A stretch of DNA of 64,000 nt from Lepidurus packardi (Eukaryota > Arthropoda > Branchiopoda > Notostraca > Triopsidae), in the NCBI GenBank assembly GCA_023053545.1, contig JAKZAN010000007.1, positions 7,192,001 to 7,256,000 of the forward strand, given 5' to 3'. Every line of letters begins with the position of its first letter. Positions within the stretch are counted from its first letter, which is position 1. Positions 39,534-52,700 of the stretch are shown here, in pieces. A program made the position numbers and the translations under genes. The notes under the pieces are model-generated. The model was not told the DNA's origin and made no database searches. It was given only the letters and a program-made list of their open reading frames with translations.

Positions 39534-40782
39534 ATCACAAAATATCACAAAAATGTAAGTACGCTAAAAGGAGTACGTGCTGGACTAGTTGTTGTTTCTT
39601 GACTTACATGTTCTTCAATGGTGTGAACGCACCATTGATTCCTGTGCAATGTAGGTATTTACTTCGCGAGAAAAGTTCGGGTCATTAACCGCGCATTTCT
39701 TATCGTTTATTTATCAAATAATCTATCGACTGACCAAAAAGGCGGCGCACTTCGTGATGTCCTTAAGGCTGGAAATGTTGTCCTAGGTCTTTTTTCGTTC
39801 TACCGTAAATATTAGGCCAAGGTGTTTATAGAATGTCACACGTAACTCAAAACACAAATCGACTTCGACCGAGATCAACTACGACGAACACTGTTCGTTG
39901 ACATTCTACTCCGCCCTTCAGTCCCAGATCAGTAACCTTTCCAAGGATTATTGTTTAAGGTCGTGTTCTGATTAAGATTTATCGTTAGTGCGCAGAAGAC
40001 TCCATTATCTAGCCTAATTTTGTGTAGCTTCGAAATCAGATTTCAGAACTAATCATAAATATATGTATATGTTAAACGTGCCTATGTTTAAAACACCAGC
40101 TTGGCTTTTCTGAACTTCTTTATCTCGCTCTGATGAAATTCAGTTCATTTCGATGTTTCTATTTTTCGTGGCAAGGGAAGCGCTCGATATACAAGAATTA
40201 CGTACAGATACCAGGCTTACAATTTCAGTACAAACGATATTGGTACCATTGCGCAAAAACAAAATACGTTAATATGAAAACTGTCAACCGAGGGGGAAGA
40301 GTGGGAAGAAAAAAAAAGCCACTGCAATCTGCAAGAATTTTGCAATACGAGTATTGGGCAGGCCATAGGAATTGAAAGCCATTTTGGTTACGATGATTAG
40401 GCAAACCCAAAAGCGCCGCGCCAAATATCATTGTTTCAATTATTCTTGCAACTCTTCATCGAAACGCTGACAAGGGAGCATGGGACATCTTCCCTGAGCT
40501 AAACAATCAGTACAGAGATTCAATTTCAAAAATATTCCTAGCGTTTTTTTTACAACTTTCCCCTCCCCCTCTCCCCTGCTTTTCCCACACAGTTTTCGAG
40601 ACGAAGATGCGTCAAACTTCCCCTTTTCTGAAACCTTGGCACCAAAGAATGTGAGGGTTTTCCATTGTCGCATTTATCACTCACGTATTGCACGTTGCAA
40701 CCGATACACAAACAATTTTTTTTTTAAAAACCTGGCAGATTAATGCGCAGCCCAAACAAGGCTTTTTCTAGTTATTTATGTT
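39534..40782. other. Intergenic interval between NRF-like gene and myosin IX
   Basis: Upstream region of the NRF-like gene and 3' flank of myosin IX, both on the minus strand. Short unrelated frames occur on both strands (for example 80 codons at 40133-40375), with no recognisable domain. No repeat ends or RNA genes seen. Confidence 0.45.
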
Positions 40783-43700
40783 TTACACCATGATGGCGTC
40801 TTCGTCCAACTCAACATCCATGGCTTGATAACTAGACGTGACGGAACCATCATTGTCTCTAATGTCATCATCAATGTACGGAATACAAGGCTTCACTTGA
40901 TCCAAAGTTGGTGGTTTGATGGAAGGAACCAAACGTTGTCGCCTTAAGTATCGTTTTGAACCTTCTTCGAAGGAATTCTCCTTTTGCTGCCATAACTTTG
41001 CCTCCTCCTCGATCGCTTGCCTTCCGGCTCGCAAGCGCTGTTCCCACTCCGAGCAGGAATTGTTGGACGAGCGTTTAGATAAAGGGGCAGGACGCTGCCC
41101 ATGGACTTGGATGACCAACTTGTCTTTGGAGGTGTGCTTTACGGAAGGCGTAGTGGCCACACACGTCACTAAAGGAAAGACAGAAAAAGGGAGGGTATGG
41201 ACAAACACATACGGATAACAACAAGTACACAACACAGGAAAGGAAAATAGGTCCAGAGTGGCATGGAAGGTACGGTAAAAAATGTATCCTACCCCAAATT
41301 GTTAAAAAAGGGAAAAGATAGGAAATGAAAAGGACAAGTTTGTTTATACATTATTAGAAGCTTGACGAAGGAATGATGGTTTGAGGGGACTGTGGGGAAG
41401 ATCATGTGGTAAAGAAGCACGTTTTTTTAATACGCGCGAAGGAAAAGAAGGACCATTGACATCTAGAAGGAAAGTCGAGATAAACAAAGGACAAAACACA
41501 AGGAGGAAAAAGAAAATAATTACAAAATAGCCTTAATCCAGAAATAGTTGATAAGACGCAACGTAATTAACTATGCCCACCGGCCTGGTATACATAGAAT
41601 TAGAATAATTAACGCAAACAAAACTAGTCACACATAATTTAGTTTCCACAGTGAAAGATTTAACCAAAAAGGAGGATCAGTAGCGGAGTGTTTTTAAAGA
41701 GGCGAAACTTAGACTTAGTTGTTACCTGTTTGACTAGAGCGTGTGCTGAGGTCATCTCCGGAGCCTCCTTGACTATCCCCATCATCTACATCTCCGTCTG
41801 TGGACAACAAATCTTCGTCCGAAGCCGTGCGCGCTAAAGAAGGCAGCGTGGCGGCAAGCGCAGCCTTTTCTTCACGAATATCTTTGATATGTTGTGCTAA
41901 CAGAGCTTCTTCGGATTCCTTAAAATTTCTTATCCCCAGACGACCAGTACTATCCGCGTCCACCGTTGCAGAAGTCATGCTGTTGTCTTTTGTGGCCAAA
42001 GAATGTAACGATTCGCTGCTTTGACCCACAGGGTATATCTAAGCAAACCGAACGTTAGTACGTAAACGAAACGGTCTAACCTTTCACGCTGAGTTAAGGG
42101 TATGCGGTGGGTGAGTTGGAATGTAGGGTGACTGACAGGTACACAGGTTTAGGGATAAATACAACTGGTAAATATATTAAGGACAATGAATGAACCAACA
42201 AAAATAGGTTAAGGTTATAGGGTTCGGACTAAACAACGAACGCACAGCATACCTTCGATGCTCTCAAGGCACATAACCTGGAGTCATAACTCAAACAAGC
42301 AGCATCGAGATTATTGATATCCGCCAAAGTGCCCGAAACGCGCTTAAGCTGCTCGCTTAGCAGCGTTTCCAGACAGAGCGTTTGTTTGCTCACAGACATC
42401 AAGGAATCTTGGGCTTGCTGAATGCGGCATGTTCGCAGAATGCAAGGGGCAAAGACTATTGCTAAGGAGTTGGCAGTCATCCGTGTAAACTTTTCATTCA
42501 GCGCCACTCTGAAAACACGTAAAAAACAAAACATGCGTCTTTTTTTGAGAATGCTATTTATATTAAAAAATGTAATTATTTACATGGAGAAATTTATTAC
42601 TTATACATATTTTTAAGAGGTTAAAGGTTTCACTATTTATATAGAAAATCTAACGAATTACGAAGCAAAACTACATAGTTATATCAACAAATTCCTTATA
42701 GAAACTTTTATTGAGTTATAAAGAAAATAGAAATGTGTGATTTGTCTTGTTGCACCTTGTGAACTTTTTTAGAATTTTAATTATACCTAAGATATATTTA
42801 ATTTCTATAGAAAACTTAATCAGGAAATGCGATCCTTTATACAGAAAGTTTTTACTGCTTATAGAAATCTTAATTACTTAAATATAACATAAGACTTAAT
42901 GAAATAAGATTTGTTTGTTTTACCTTGTGAGATGAAAAATTAGCCTTTCGAGGAGATCAAAATGAGCTCTAGGTAGATCTTGGACAAGTCCTAGCAACGT
43001 AGAAACACGTTCTCTCGGATCAGCAATATCTGCAGCTCGTAAGAAGTCGTCATAGCGGTCAAAAGTCAACAAAGGCTGGGGCATTTCTCTCAAAAATGAC
43101 TTTAGGACAGCCGTCAAGGCATGGATTGGCTGCTCTTTTAAATCTACTCCCGTCACGGAATTATCTCCTTTTACCTGTAACGGCCAAACAATCAAAAATT
43201 ACAAGCAATGAAGCGTTAGAGATATTCTATACTGAATACCTGTGCTTTAGCTTCTTCTTCAAGCAAACGTTTGAGTAGCTGGACACGCGAAGTGACCCCG
43301 GATTTACGGTACAAGCCTTCCGTGTACATCCCCACGAGTTCGATGGTGCTCATCAAACGATCAATGAGCGGTGGTATTCGACAACTCCCGCCGGCTTGGG
43401 GTACAAGCTTCTCTAAAGGCACTCCAAACAAAAAGGCATCACTAGAGGCGCTCAAGCGTCTGAATTCTTCCCCCCTAGCTGAATTCGAAGCATGGGAACT
43501 GTCGTGGTGGCCATTATTGTCTTGCGCTCCGCCACACTCGGCCGTCACGTGCTCATAGCACTTTTTGTGGCACGCCAATTTGCATAGTTGGCACACGAGT
43601 CCTTTCTCTCGAAGCCACGTGAAGGACGAGCACACTTCACAAGCTGTCGGGATGGTCTTGACGGAGTTGAGGGGCAAGAATTCGTGACCCAAGTAGCGCA

Positions 43701-46700
43701 TAGCTTCTTCAGTTTTGCCCTGTTTGGCACTTCGTCCACGACCTTTCTCGCTCTTCTTCCAGCGTTCTTTACGTCGCTTCTTGGCTTTGCCACGGTCACG
43801 TTCCCGGTCTTCGCCTTTCTGTTGGTGGTGGTTCACGAACTCGTTCATGAAACCACGGAATGCATTCACACCCAAAGTGATTGGAAAAGTGGCATTTCCC
43901 TTCGACGCTGACTCCAGAATCTTTAAAAAATGTATTAAAATAAGAAAACAAAATCGAGTCAATTTCAGTCAAGCGTCAACCTCAAATGTACCTTATCAAA
44001 TTGAGCAATTAAGTCTCTGTAGGACAAGGCAATGGGCGTAGGCGTAGCACTGGCCAACCCCAAACTGTAGGTGGATATGAGTGACGATTTGAACTCCTTC
44101 AAAGCAGCCAGAAACACTTTATCTGCTCCCCTACCATCTCCTCCCAACTGATGGATCTGAAAAAGTACAAAAACATTACTATCTTATATACAAAAATAGA
44201 CGCAAAAGAAAATCTTTACTTTTCGTGCGATAAACTCATCCAACTTTTGCAACTCGGCAGCATCATTGACAACTTTCTGCTGCGAATCGTTATACTGTGA
44301 AGTTCCCGTCAAAGCCCATTTGCCCTGGTTAGTTGGCAAAGCTGTTGGAGGAGCGGCCATGGCCGCAGCGCCAGCCACTGTTACTGCGGTAGTTTCCCCT
44401 TCGACAAATTTGTCCCTATCCCGACTGCCCTTTCTGGTTTGCTCTGTCTTGGAAAAGGACCTAGTTCGAATCAAGGATGCTTCTGGATTATCCTGCACTG
44501 GAGGTGGACCACATGGCACGAATGAAAGTGGACCATTCTGGACACACTTCGCATGGAACACTTGCAAACAATCTGAAATAAAGCGAAAATCTCAAAGTTT
44601 CACAAATGTACTTATTTGCTAAAGTTATGTTATTTTGCGTTTATTTTTTAAAAGTCTCACCTGTACACTTGTAACCTTGAGCGAAGAACGCGTGCAAAGG
44701 TTTCGAACAAAGACCGCATGCTTCTCCGTTGTATAGCTTCGCTGTCCGGCTCAAACAATGCCGGCCTGGCCCGCTATTTCTCCCAGTCGACGAAACGGTG
44801 CTTAACGGTGTGGCTACGGAGGTATTGCTGTAATCCAGACTGCCCATTCTTTGGGCCCTGTACGGTGGCGATCGAGACAAAACTTCGCTCGAGGGTAGAT
44901 AAGGGGTGGTGCTGACGGTGGCAGAGACGTATGAATCACGACGACTAGAAGACAACGTCGAAGCTCGATCCCGAAGGCCTCCTAATGAACAATCATTATG
45001 TTTTAAGGGGAGGAAAGAAAAGAAGATTAGGAACTAGAGAACGGAAAGAACGTACCCAAGGGTGAATGACTACTGCGATCAGCCAAACTATCCCGACTTC
45101 CCCTTAGGGAAGAATCGCGACTGGCACTGCGGTTGCTATCTTTGCTAGCCCTTCGTTCCAAGGGTAAGTTCGACGATAAATGAGAAGGCAAGTAATGGAA
45201 AGTGGGTCCTATGTCATCGTTTATGGAGTTGGTACGGCTTCGTATTCGACTCCGTTCGGCAATCAACCGTTTGCGTTCTTCTCGGCGTGCTTCTCGGTCT
45301 TTCTCCTTTTCGCACTCTCTTCCCACTGAATTCAGCGTGGAGAGTGAAGTCAAAGTAGACCGTGACGTCGAAGACACCAGCGTTTGCTCGGAATCACTTT
45401 CGCTTTCTTCCTTCTCGTTTTTCTTGCCAGCTTTAAAAAAGAAATGAAGAAAAAGAAAACGATAAATAAAGTCAATTTTCTTTTAAATTACAAACTAGCT
45501 AATCATTATAATTTATAAATTGATAAAAAGTACACACTTATCAATGTTTTCAAATGTTTCTTAGCTTTCTGAAAGGCTCCTTTATGTGGCGACTCCTCTC
45601 TGCGAGTGGGATCTAACAGAATTCAAAATTGTATGAGTTAATTTCTGGAAATAAAATATTTGACAGAAAACTAAAGGAAACCAATTTGCAATACCTGATT
45701 TGATGATTTCTTCAATAGAACCAATACGAATAGACGATGAAGACACCGACGAAGCAGAGGAGGTCGACGCCGTGCCAATACTACGCTTATCTCCATCTCT
45801 TTCCTTTTTTTCTTCCCGTTCTTTCGTTTGCCCACTGAGCTTGGCAGATAATTTCTTCTTAAGAAAGCCTTCTTCCTCTTCCAAATCTACGACTGGAGGC
45901 GGTTTGCTCTTCTCCCGTTGCAAATCGTGATGGACTTGGGCCACCAAAAACACTGGACTCGCAGGCTGATCCGAAGATATGGGAGTCAAGGGAGGTGAGG
46001 CTTCCAAGGCAATTTGTGCATCTGGCATTGATTCAGCTTCACTATCTTCCTGAATCCCACTGCTCCTACAATTCACATCCCACTCAAATTAAGGAACTCT
46101 TTACGAGAATCTTATGTTACTCTTCAGAGTGAAAGTCATCATGAGTGTCTTCCAAATCCTCTTGGCTGGATTCTTTGGACAGAAACGCTTCATCAGTATT
46201 TTGAGTGGATTGCACGTCACCATATGCTCTTGACTCCTGGAAATAATAAGAACATGAAAAGTTAACAATGCTATCCCAGAGACCCCATAAACAGTATAAG
46301 CAAGGTACCCGCTGATGCTCTCGCTGAGCTTGGGCTTTCATAGCAGCAAAAGCACGACGTGCATCATTTCCCCGCACTCGGGCTTGGAAATGCACCACGG
46401 AGCAACGTAAGCCTTGGTACCAACGTCTCACGGTGTACCCACGCCATACTTTTTGAATGAAAGTGGCCGCCAAGTGACGCACACGCAAATTCATAGCCAA
46501 GCGCTGAGCGAGCAGCATTCGCACATAAGACTGCAACATACGAAATACAACCCCCCGATTAAGTACACACACAAGAGCCATAAAGCGGAGTAAAACTAAC
46601 TTGGATTCGAACAACAGCTTCCCGGATGGACAAGAAATGCCTCCTTTGCAACGAGGCTCTAAACCAGCGTTGAATAGTAACGATTGACGCCATAATGGCT

Positions 46701-49700
46701 TGATGCAATCGATGATCTAGTTTGGCTTTCTCGGATTCCCGCAAGAAGATTTTACTATGCCCAACTTGGTAATGTTCCGGGTTTAAGTTCATCGACTCCA
46801 GGAACTCGACGACATCCGTTGTGGAGCTGAGTAGCCCGTTCGGCAGTAAAATGCGGTAAAGATGGATAAATTCGTCAAACGTTAGCCGCACATTGAATCC
46901 CGCTTGCCGGATTCGCACCGTTTCCAACATTCCGGTGTAGCGCAACTGCCGCTGCACGTTTTCGTCGTCAAATTGATTCGGTATCTGGAAACCACACCAA
47001 AAAGTCAGCCAAATTAAAGAAAATCGTGAATAATGTAACCAATTCCGTTAGAAACTAAAAAAAAAAATTGGTAAAACAGATTACTTTGAAAACGTTGCTT
47101 TTGATGCAGCGAACGAAGAAAGGATTGGCTTGATTCAGCGTGTCCATAAGACTATTTAAGGAATGTTGGAACTGATTGGTAACTGTCATGGGCTGCTTTT
47201 TAACGCCGTGGCCTGTTCCGCTTTTATTGCACTTTTCTGGAGCCATGCGTCCAGCCAACGCTTTGACGGATTCCAAGGTCTTGAAACTTTTTGGAAGGCG
47301 ATTGCGGGGTTTGAACGACCGACCTTTCCTGTACACCCAAATATAATTTGACTTCATCAGAAAAAAACAAGCCGAATCATTAAGTAAACAGGAAATGAGG
47401 ATACGTTAAACCCAAACAATAAAAAAAGGCAGAAAAACTTCAAAGACACCACCATGCTTTTCGCCATGAAAAAAATAATAACACACGACGCAAAAAAAGA
47501 GACGCGAAGCGAGGGGGGAAAAATGCACGCAAAGACTTACAGAATGCGATAAACCATTAGATTCACGGATGACACTGTGGCCATATGCCTTTTTTTAGCA
47601 CAAAGAAGAACGAAGTAGACAGTGGGGGGAAAAAAGAGAAAAAGAAAAACGGGAAACCAATCCGGTAGAAAAAGAAGCTCTACGAAGTCCATTTCAGATT
47701 TATAAAATTACGGGATGTAGAGTCCCCCCCCCCCCCCCCCCCCCCCACCTCCCAAAAAGAAAAAAAAAGCAGATAACACCACACAAGACTACATGTTTAC
47801 CTTAAGACAGTATCGTTGAAAGCCTTGGTACGATGTTTGGCTAGTTTGCTGACTTCGGCGCGATATCGTTTGCCAGCATCAACAAAAGCCAAGTATGCGT
47901 GAACAAAAGCTCGTAAGATGGACCATCTATAAACCGCCACTGGATCTGCTCCTACTAATTCTCGTACCAGCGATACTTGACTGGACTTGAGCACCGCAAC
48001 CATGTCTCCACGCATCAGATCCAAGTTCTTTTCCCGGAATTCCGCCGCCTGAGCACCAAAACAGACATGTGATAATTACACCTCCATAAAGAACGATTGT
48101 TAAAAAAAAGTTTGAATTGCGATAAGTACTTGATATTTGACTTTGCCGGCGTAATGCTTGATAATAAAGGCTGCTTCACGCTTCTGCGGAATCTCGTAAT
48201 AGTCATGGTCCTTGTGTACAGTGTTGAATTTCTGTAGCAACGTTTCGTTGGTGGCACCCGGGAAACTAAAACAAACAATTTGAACTTCAGTTTGTTTTCC
48301 AAGTGAATAAACGTAAAAAAAGACAAAACAAACTTTGTTCTTATTATTTTTCCCTTACTTGCACTGGTCATCCAAAATGCATAGTAAGCCATTAGGCTTA
48401 GTCCCAAACAACTGCAAACAACCCACGTTATCCACAAATTGGATATTAACCCAATGGATGCCCTCTTTCTGGTACTCCTCTTGCTCGTACTTAAAAACGT
48501 GCTGGTTAAAGTAGTCTTGCAGTCGCTCGTTGGCATAGTTGATGCACAACTGCTCGAAACTATTCAAATGCCCAAAGTCCTCGAAACCAAAGATATCTAG
48601 GACTCCAATGGCGAAATGTTGGCCTTGTCGCATACTCAATAAGGGATCTTTCTTGGCCAAGAGTGCGTGGTTCAACTGCAGAACAATCCAGTCAAATAAG
48701 GATCCATACAGACACTTGGCCATGGCGTCCCGGGCGGCTATTGCCTATGCAAAACACATTCTGATTAGAAAGGGAAAAAAACAAGCGCCAAGATAATCAA
48801 CTTTGAAGAAAGAAACTGAGCTTACTTCAGGCATTCGATAATTGATAACCAACGTTTCGCCAGAAGCTCTCGCTCGTTTCGATATCAACGCATTATGCAC
48901 CACATCTTCCCGGACTTTCAGCAATGACGCAATTACGTGAACGACTTCCGGATTTTTCACATTCACGGATTCGTCGTGGTGGTACGTCGATTTTTTGGGT
49001 TGGAATTCCACGTTACCTTTTGGGACGAGGACAACAAAGGACAATTTAAAAAAACATCAAAAACAAGTTTAAAAAAAAACAGCTAATGTGACGAGGAAAC
49101 TCTGCCAAGAAGGTCTAGGTCTAGCAAAGAGTGCGTATTTAGGACTCGTTAGTGTGTCCGCATGTTTCCCGTTCTGTTTCTCTCTCCCTAGTGACAAATG
49201 TCAAGACAAAAAGGGTGCTGTCTGCATATTTGACGCAGCGAGATAAACAAAAAGGAAAATATTGCCACTGTAAAAACTTGGGGGGAGACTTAAAAATGTA
49301 AATAGTTTGCTTAGCTAAGCCTTTCTCATAACAAGGGTGTTCACCTTGATCACCTTCCTTCTTTTTTTTCACCCTGGTCTTCGACGTCTATTGATTTTGG
49401 ACCCTTGGGAGTGTGGACTTTTTTAAATATTTTTTTTTTGCAAGGAAAAACCTGCCAGAAAACTGTCCCAGGCAACAACATTCTTCCCACTCAAACGCCT
49501 TTCCTCATTAACCCATTCCGAACGTGTTGGCAACTTTTTTTTTTCTTTCAATTTTCTTTGCACGTGTAAGGATTCTTGGGTACTGTACTTATACCATCCC
49601 CCCTCCCCAAGAAAAGCTCACCTATGTGCAGTACAGCTGACAAAACCGCAAAAACTCTTCGCTGCGTTTCGGTTGAAAAGCCCACCATTTCCATGGACTG

Positions 49701-52700
49701 TTTGAGCCGAGACAACTCGTAACTTTCGTCACTAGGATCCAACCCATGATAGTCGCTCTGCAAATACAGTAAAAGATGAAAGTAAACCGAATGCAAATAG
49801 AAAATTCAGCAAAACGACAAACTTTTTGCTTCATCAAGCTGGCAAGTCTATAATATATACATACATATCAAGACCCAAAAACATACCTGGTTTAGGTATC
49901 TGTAAGTATGTGGCGCCTGGAGATGCAAAGCTTCGCGTTCTTCTTGGGAGGCCCCGGCCAACAGGTGATAAAAAACGTGATAATTACGTTCGTTTTTGGC
50001 CTGGGAGCAAATCCTTGATTTTTCCAACAAATATTTCTGAACCACCGCCCTGCCAAATGATTAACCGGATTTTTTTATGCGTGTGTGCAAGAGAAGGGAT
50101 GTATAAATAGTACGTCAAGTGTTTTGAAATTAGAAATACTAGTTTGGAAAGATGTTATATTTACCCTTGCACTTGTCCGTTTTCGCGATAGTTGACTTGG
50201 ATGAACTTGCCAAAACGACTGCTATTGTTGTTATGCGACGTTTTGGCGTTGCCAAATGCCTAGAAAGCGGAACAAAATAAAATTAGAACTTGTGTGCGAG
50301 ACTATTTGCCGCGATATCAACGTCAGTCACTGCCTTTGCTCAGAAGCATTTCCAAACGACCTATCATGACAACTTGATGGCGCCAACATAATAATCCATG
50401 GCCATCTATAAATGTCTTAAAGGGATTAAAACGCAACTGGGTACGTGTTTTTTCTTTGTTTTAAAATACCAGATCTATCTGGTTTACCCAGCACAACTTC
50501 TTCCTGCTTTTATTACGTCTAAACCTAGCAAACCACCATTTCCTTCAAACCTAACCAACGTCTTCCGTTGATAAAGCTTCTTACTGCAATACAAAACTCC
50601 CCTTCTTGACTTCCTCCTGTCACGAGAAGGAAAAGAAAACTTGAAATTAAATCCTTTCTATGTTTTGCATAGCGCGTAGCATACTTCTCGCTGCCTCTTG
50701 TCGGGGTTTTCTTTTGTCTTGGACCAAAAACAAGATTCCCGAAGTCCTCCCAAAACAAGTTAAAAAAGCAAATAAAAATTAGTTAAACAAGACCGAGCTT
50801 CAACACACGACAGGTGCAAGTTGCACAACACGAACAGAGCTCGCTGATGCCCACATTGCACTTCTGCCAAGCAAAAACGCCAAAAAGATTCGTCCAAAAT
50901 AAGAAATAAAAACAAATGGCCAAAAAAGACATACTATTCCGTCCCCGCATCCACTGAATACCCTATTTAGGTAGAAAAACCTGACTCTGGACATGAAAAA
51001 ATGTCTTAAGAGGCGGATTTGTCTGTATCTCCGTGAAGATGGTAAAGTCCAAGCGTGGCGTGTTTCTTTTTGTCATGTGCCAAGCCCATAAAGACAGAAA
51101 CACGCGGCTTAAAAGCTTGAGTTGGCTATTTTGGTGCATTCTTGCCGCTAACCCAGCTGAAGCATCCCGTTCCCCCGTATTTTGACTCGCCCTATCCCCT
51201 ACTTCTGTCACATACAATTGTAGACATTTACGAAGGCTTATATAATTTGCAGCATCCATTCCAGAAACGTCAGCTTCGAATCTACGTTAACTAATTTACT
51301 ACGTACTCAGCGACCTGCAACTCACACAATTTAACTACTCAAAAAGCGTATATATCAACGAAATAAAATCAACTTTAAAATAGCGCACAGGTTTTAACCT
51401 CCTTTTGGCTTACGCTTCACATTTTTCAAGGTAAAGGAGCCTAACGAACGTCTTCCAGTTTCCCAAATAGCTACACGGAGTACGATTCGGGGGCTTCTTT
51501 ATTAAGACAACAAAAACACAATCAGCCGCCTGCTATACACAAACATCAGACTCACCCCAGGAGTTTCATTGCCCCTCATTTACAGCGTGGCCCTCCTTTA
51601 TTGAACCTCATTTTTTCGGGGGGCTTTTTTATCCTTTTTTCGCCCCCTTTTCTTCTTTTTTTGGTTTTGCTGTCAACTAAGTCCCTGATTTTATGTAGAA
51701 CGACGGGACAGCTCGGCTGTTGACTTTAAATCCAGTTTGTTGGTCTGTTTTGTGTGCTTCCTGGGATCCTTTCTAGTCGCACGAGTGGTATATGGAGCTT
51801 AACCCGCACACGTGTCTATAACTCTTGTTTCTTTTTTTCTTTCTTCTCTTTGTTTTTCTGCAGTACAATTCCCCTTTTGTTGGGCTTAATGATACTTTTG
51901 AATAGGCAAAGTTTCTGACTGGTCCCAACAATAGCTTAGCGTGTACCCCCAAACGACGCTACTTCCAACCAACAAAGTCGTAGTTTTCGTTTGCCTCAAG
52001 GAAAATTCGCATGATGGTCAACGAACTAGACTACTGTTGGATGAACCATTTTTCTCGCCTCTGATTCACGGCTCTCCAGGCGATCTGGAAACGCAAGGAA
52101 ACGTAGCATGGGAGCTGTTTAATTTTCTTCTTTTTTTTTTTTTTAGCTTCTTCTGTTTTCCTTTTGCCCTTTACCTTTCTTGTATAAGTCACAGAACACG
52201 CAAAGTAAAGATGTGCGGTCTCAATAAACCTTATAGAAAAGCCATTGTCGAGTCGGCAACTAGTTGACTATAACCAACCCCTCTCCCCCCAAAAAATAGT
52301 AATAATAAAATAAAAATTGCCCTTTGATTCAACTACGTATAGGATAGTTAGCACGTTTCTGGAATGCGCCCAGCAGTTAAGAAAACATAAATCCGGTAAA
52401 TCTTATTCAAGCGGAACGAGGTGCCGCAGTTACCCTCTGTTTTGTGACAAAACCCACTACAAACCCCGAGTCTATGTATCGTATTGTACCGGGCATGAGA
52501 AACTGCAGAACTAAAGGGCGAGAGCTCTACGAGTTTCCAGACGGGAAACCTGTCGACCTTGGAAGAAGGAAGCTGGCACAGGAAAATCCCATAAGTATTT
52601 CAAAATCCTCACGTCGCATCTTTTTCTCTTCCAAAAACAAGACTTATCCGTCAAAGCAGCAGTTTCCTTTTAAAACCGCGCAATAGGAGGATTAAAAAGG

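Noticed and set aside
51941-52686. Plus-strand frames of 65-108 codons in the large myosin IX intron as a nested gene
   Set aside because: No domain, no consistent splice sites linking them, low-complexity Phe/Ser-rich composition.
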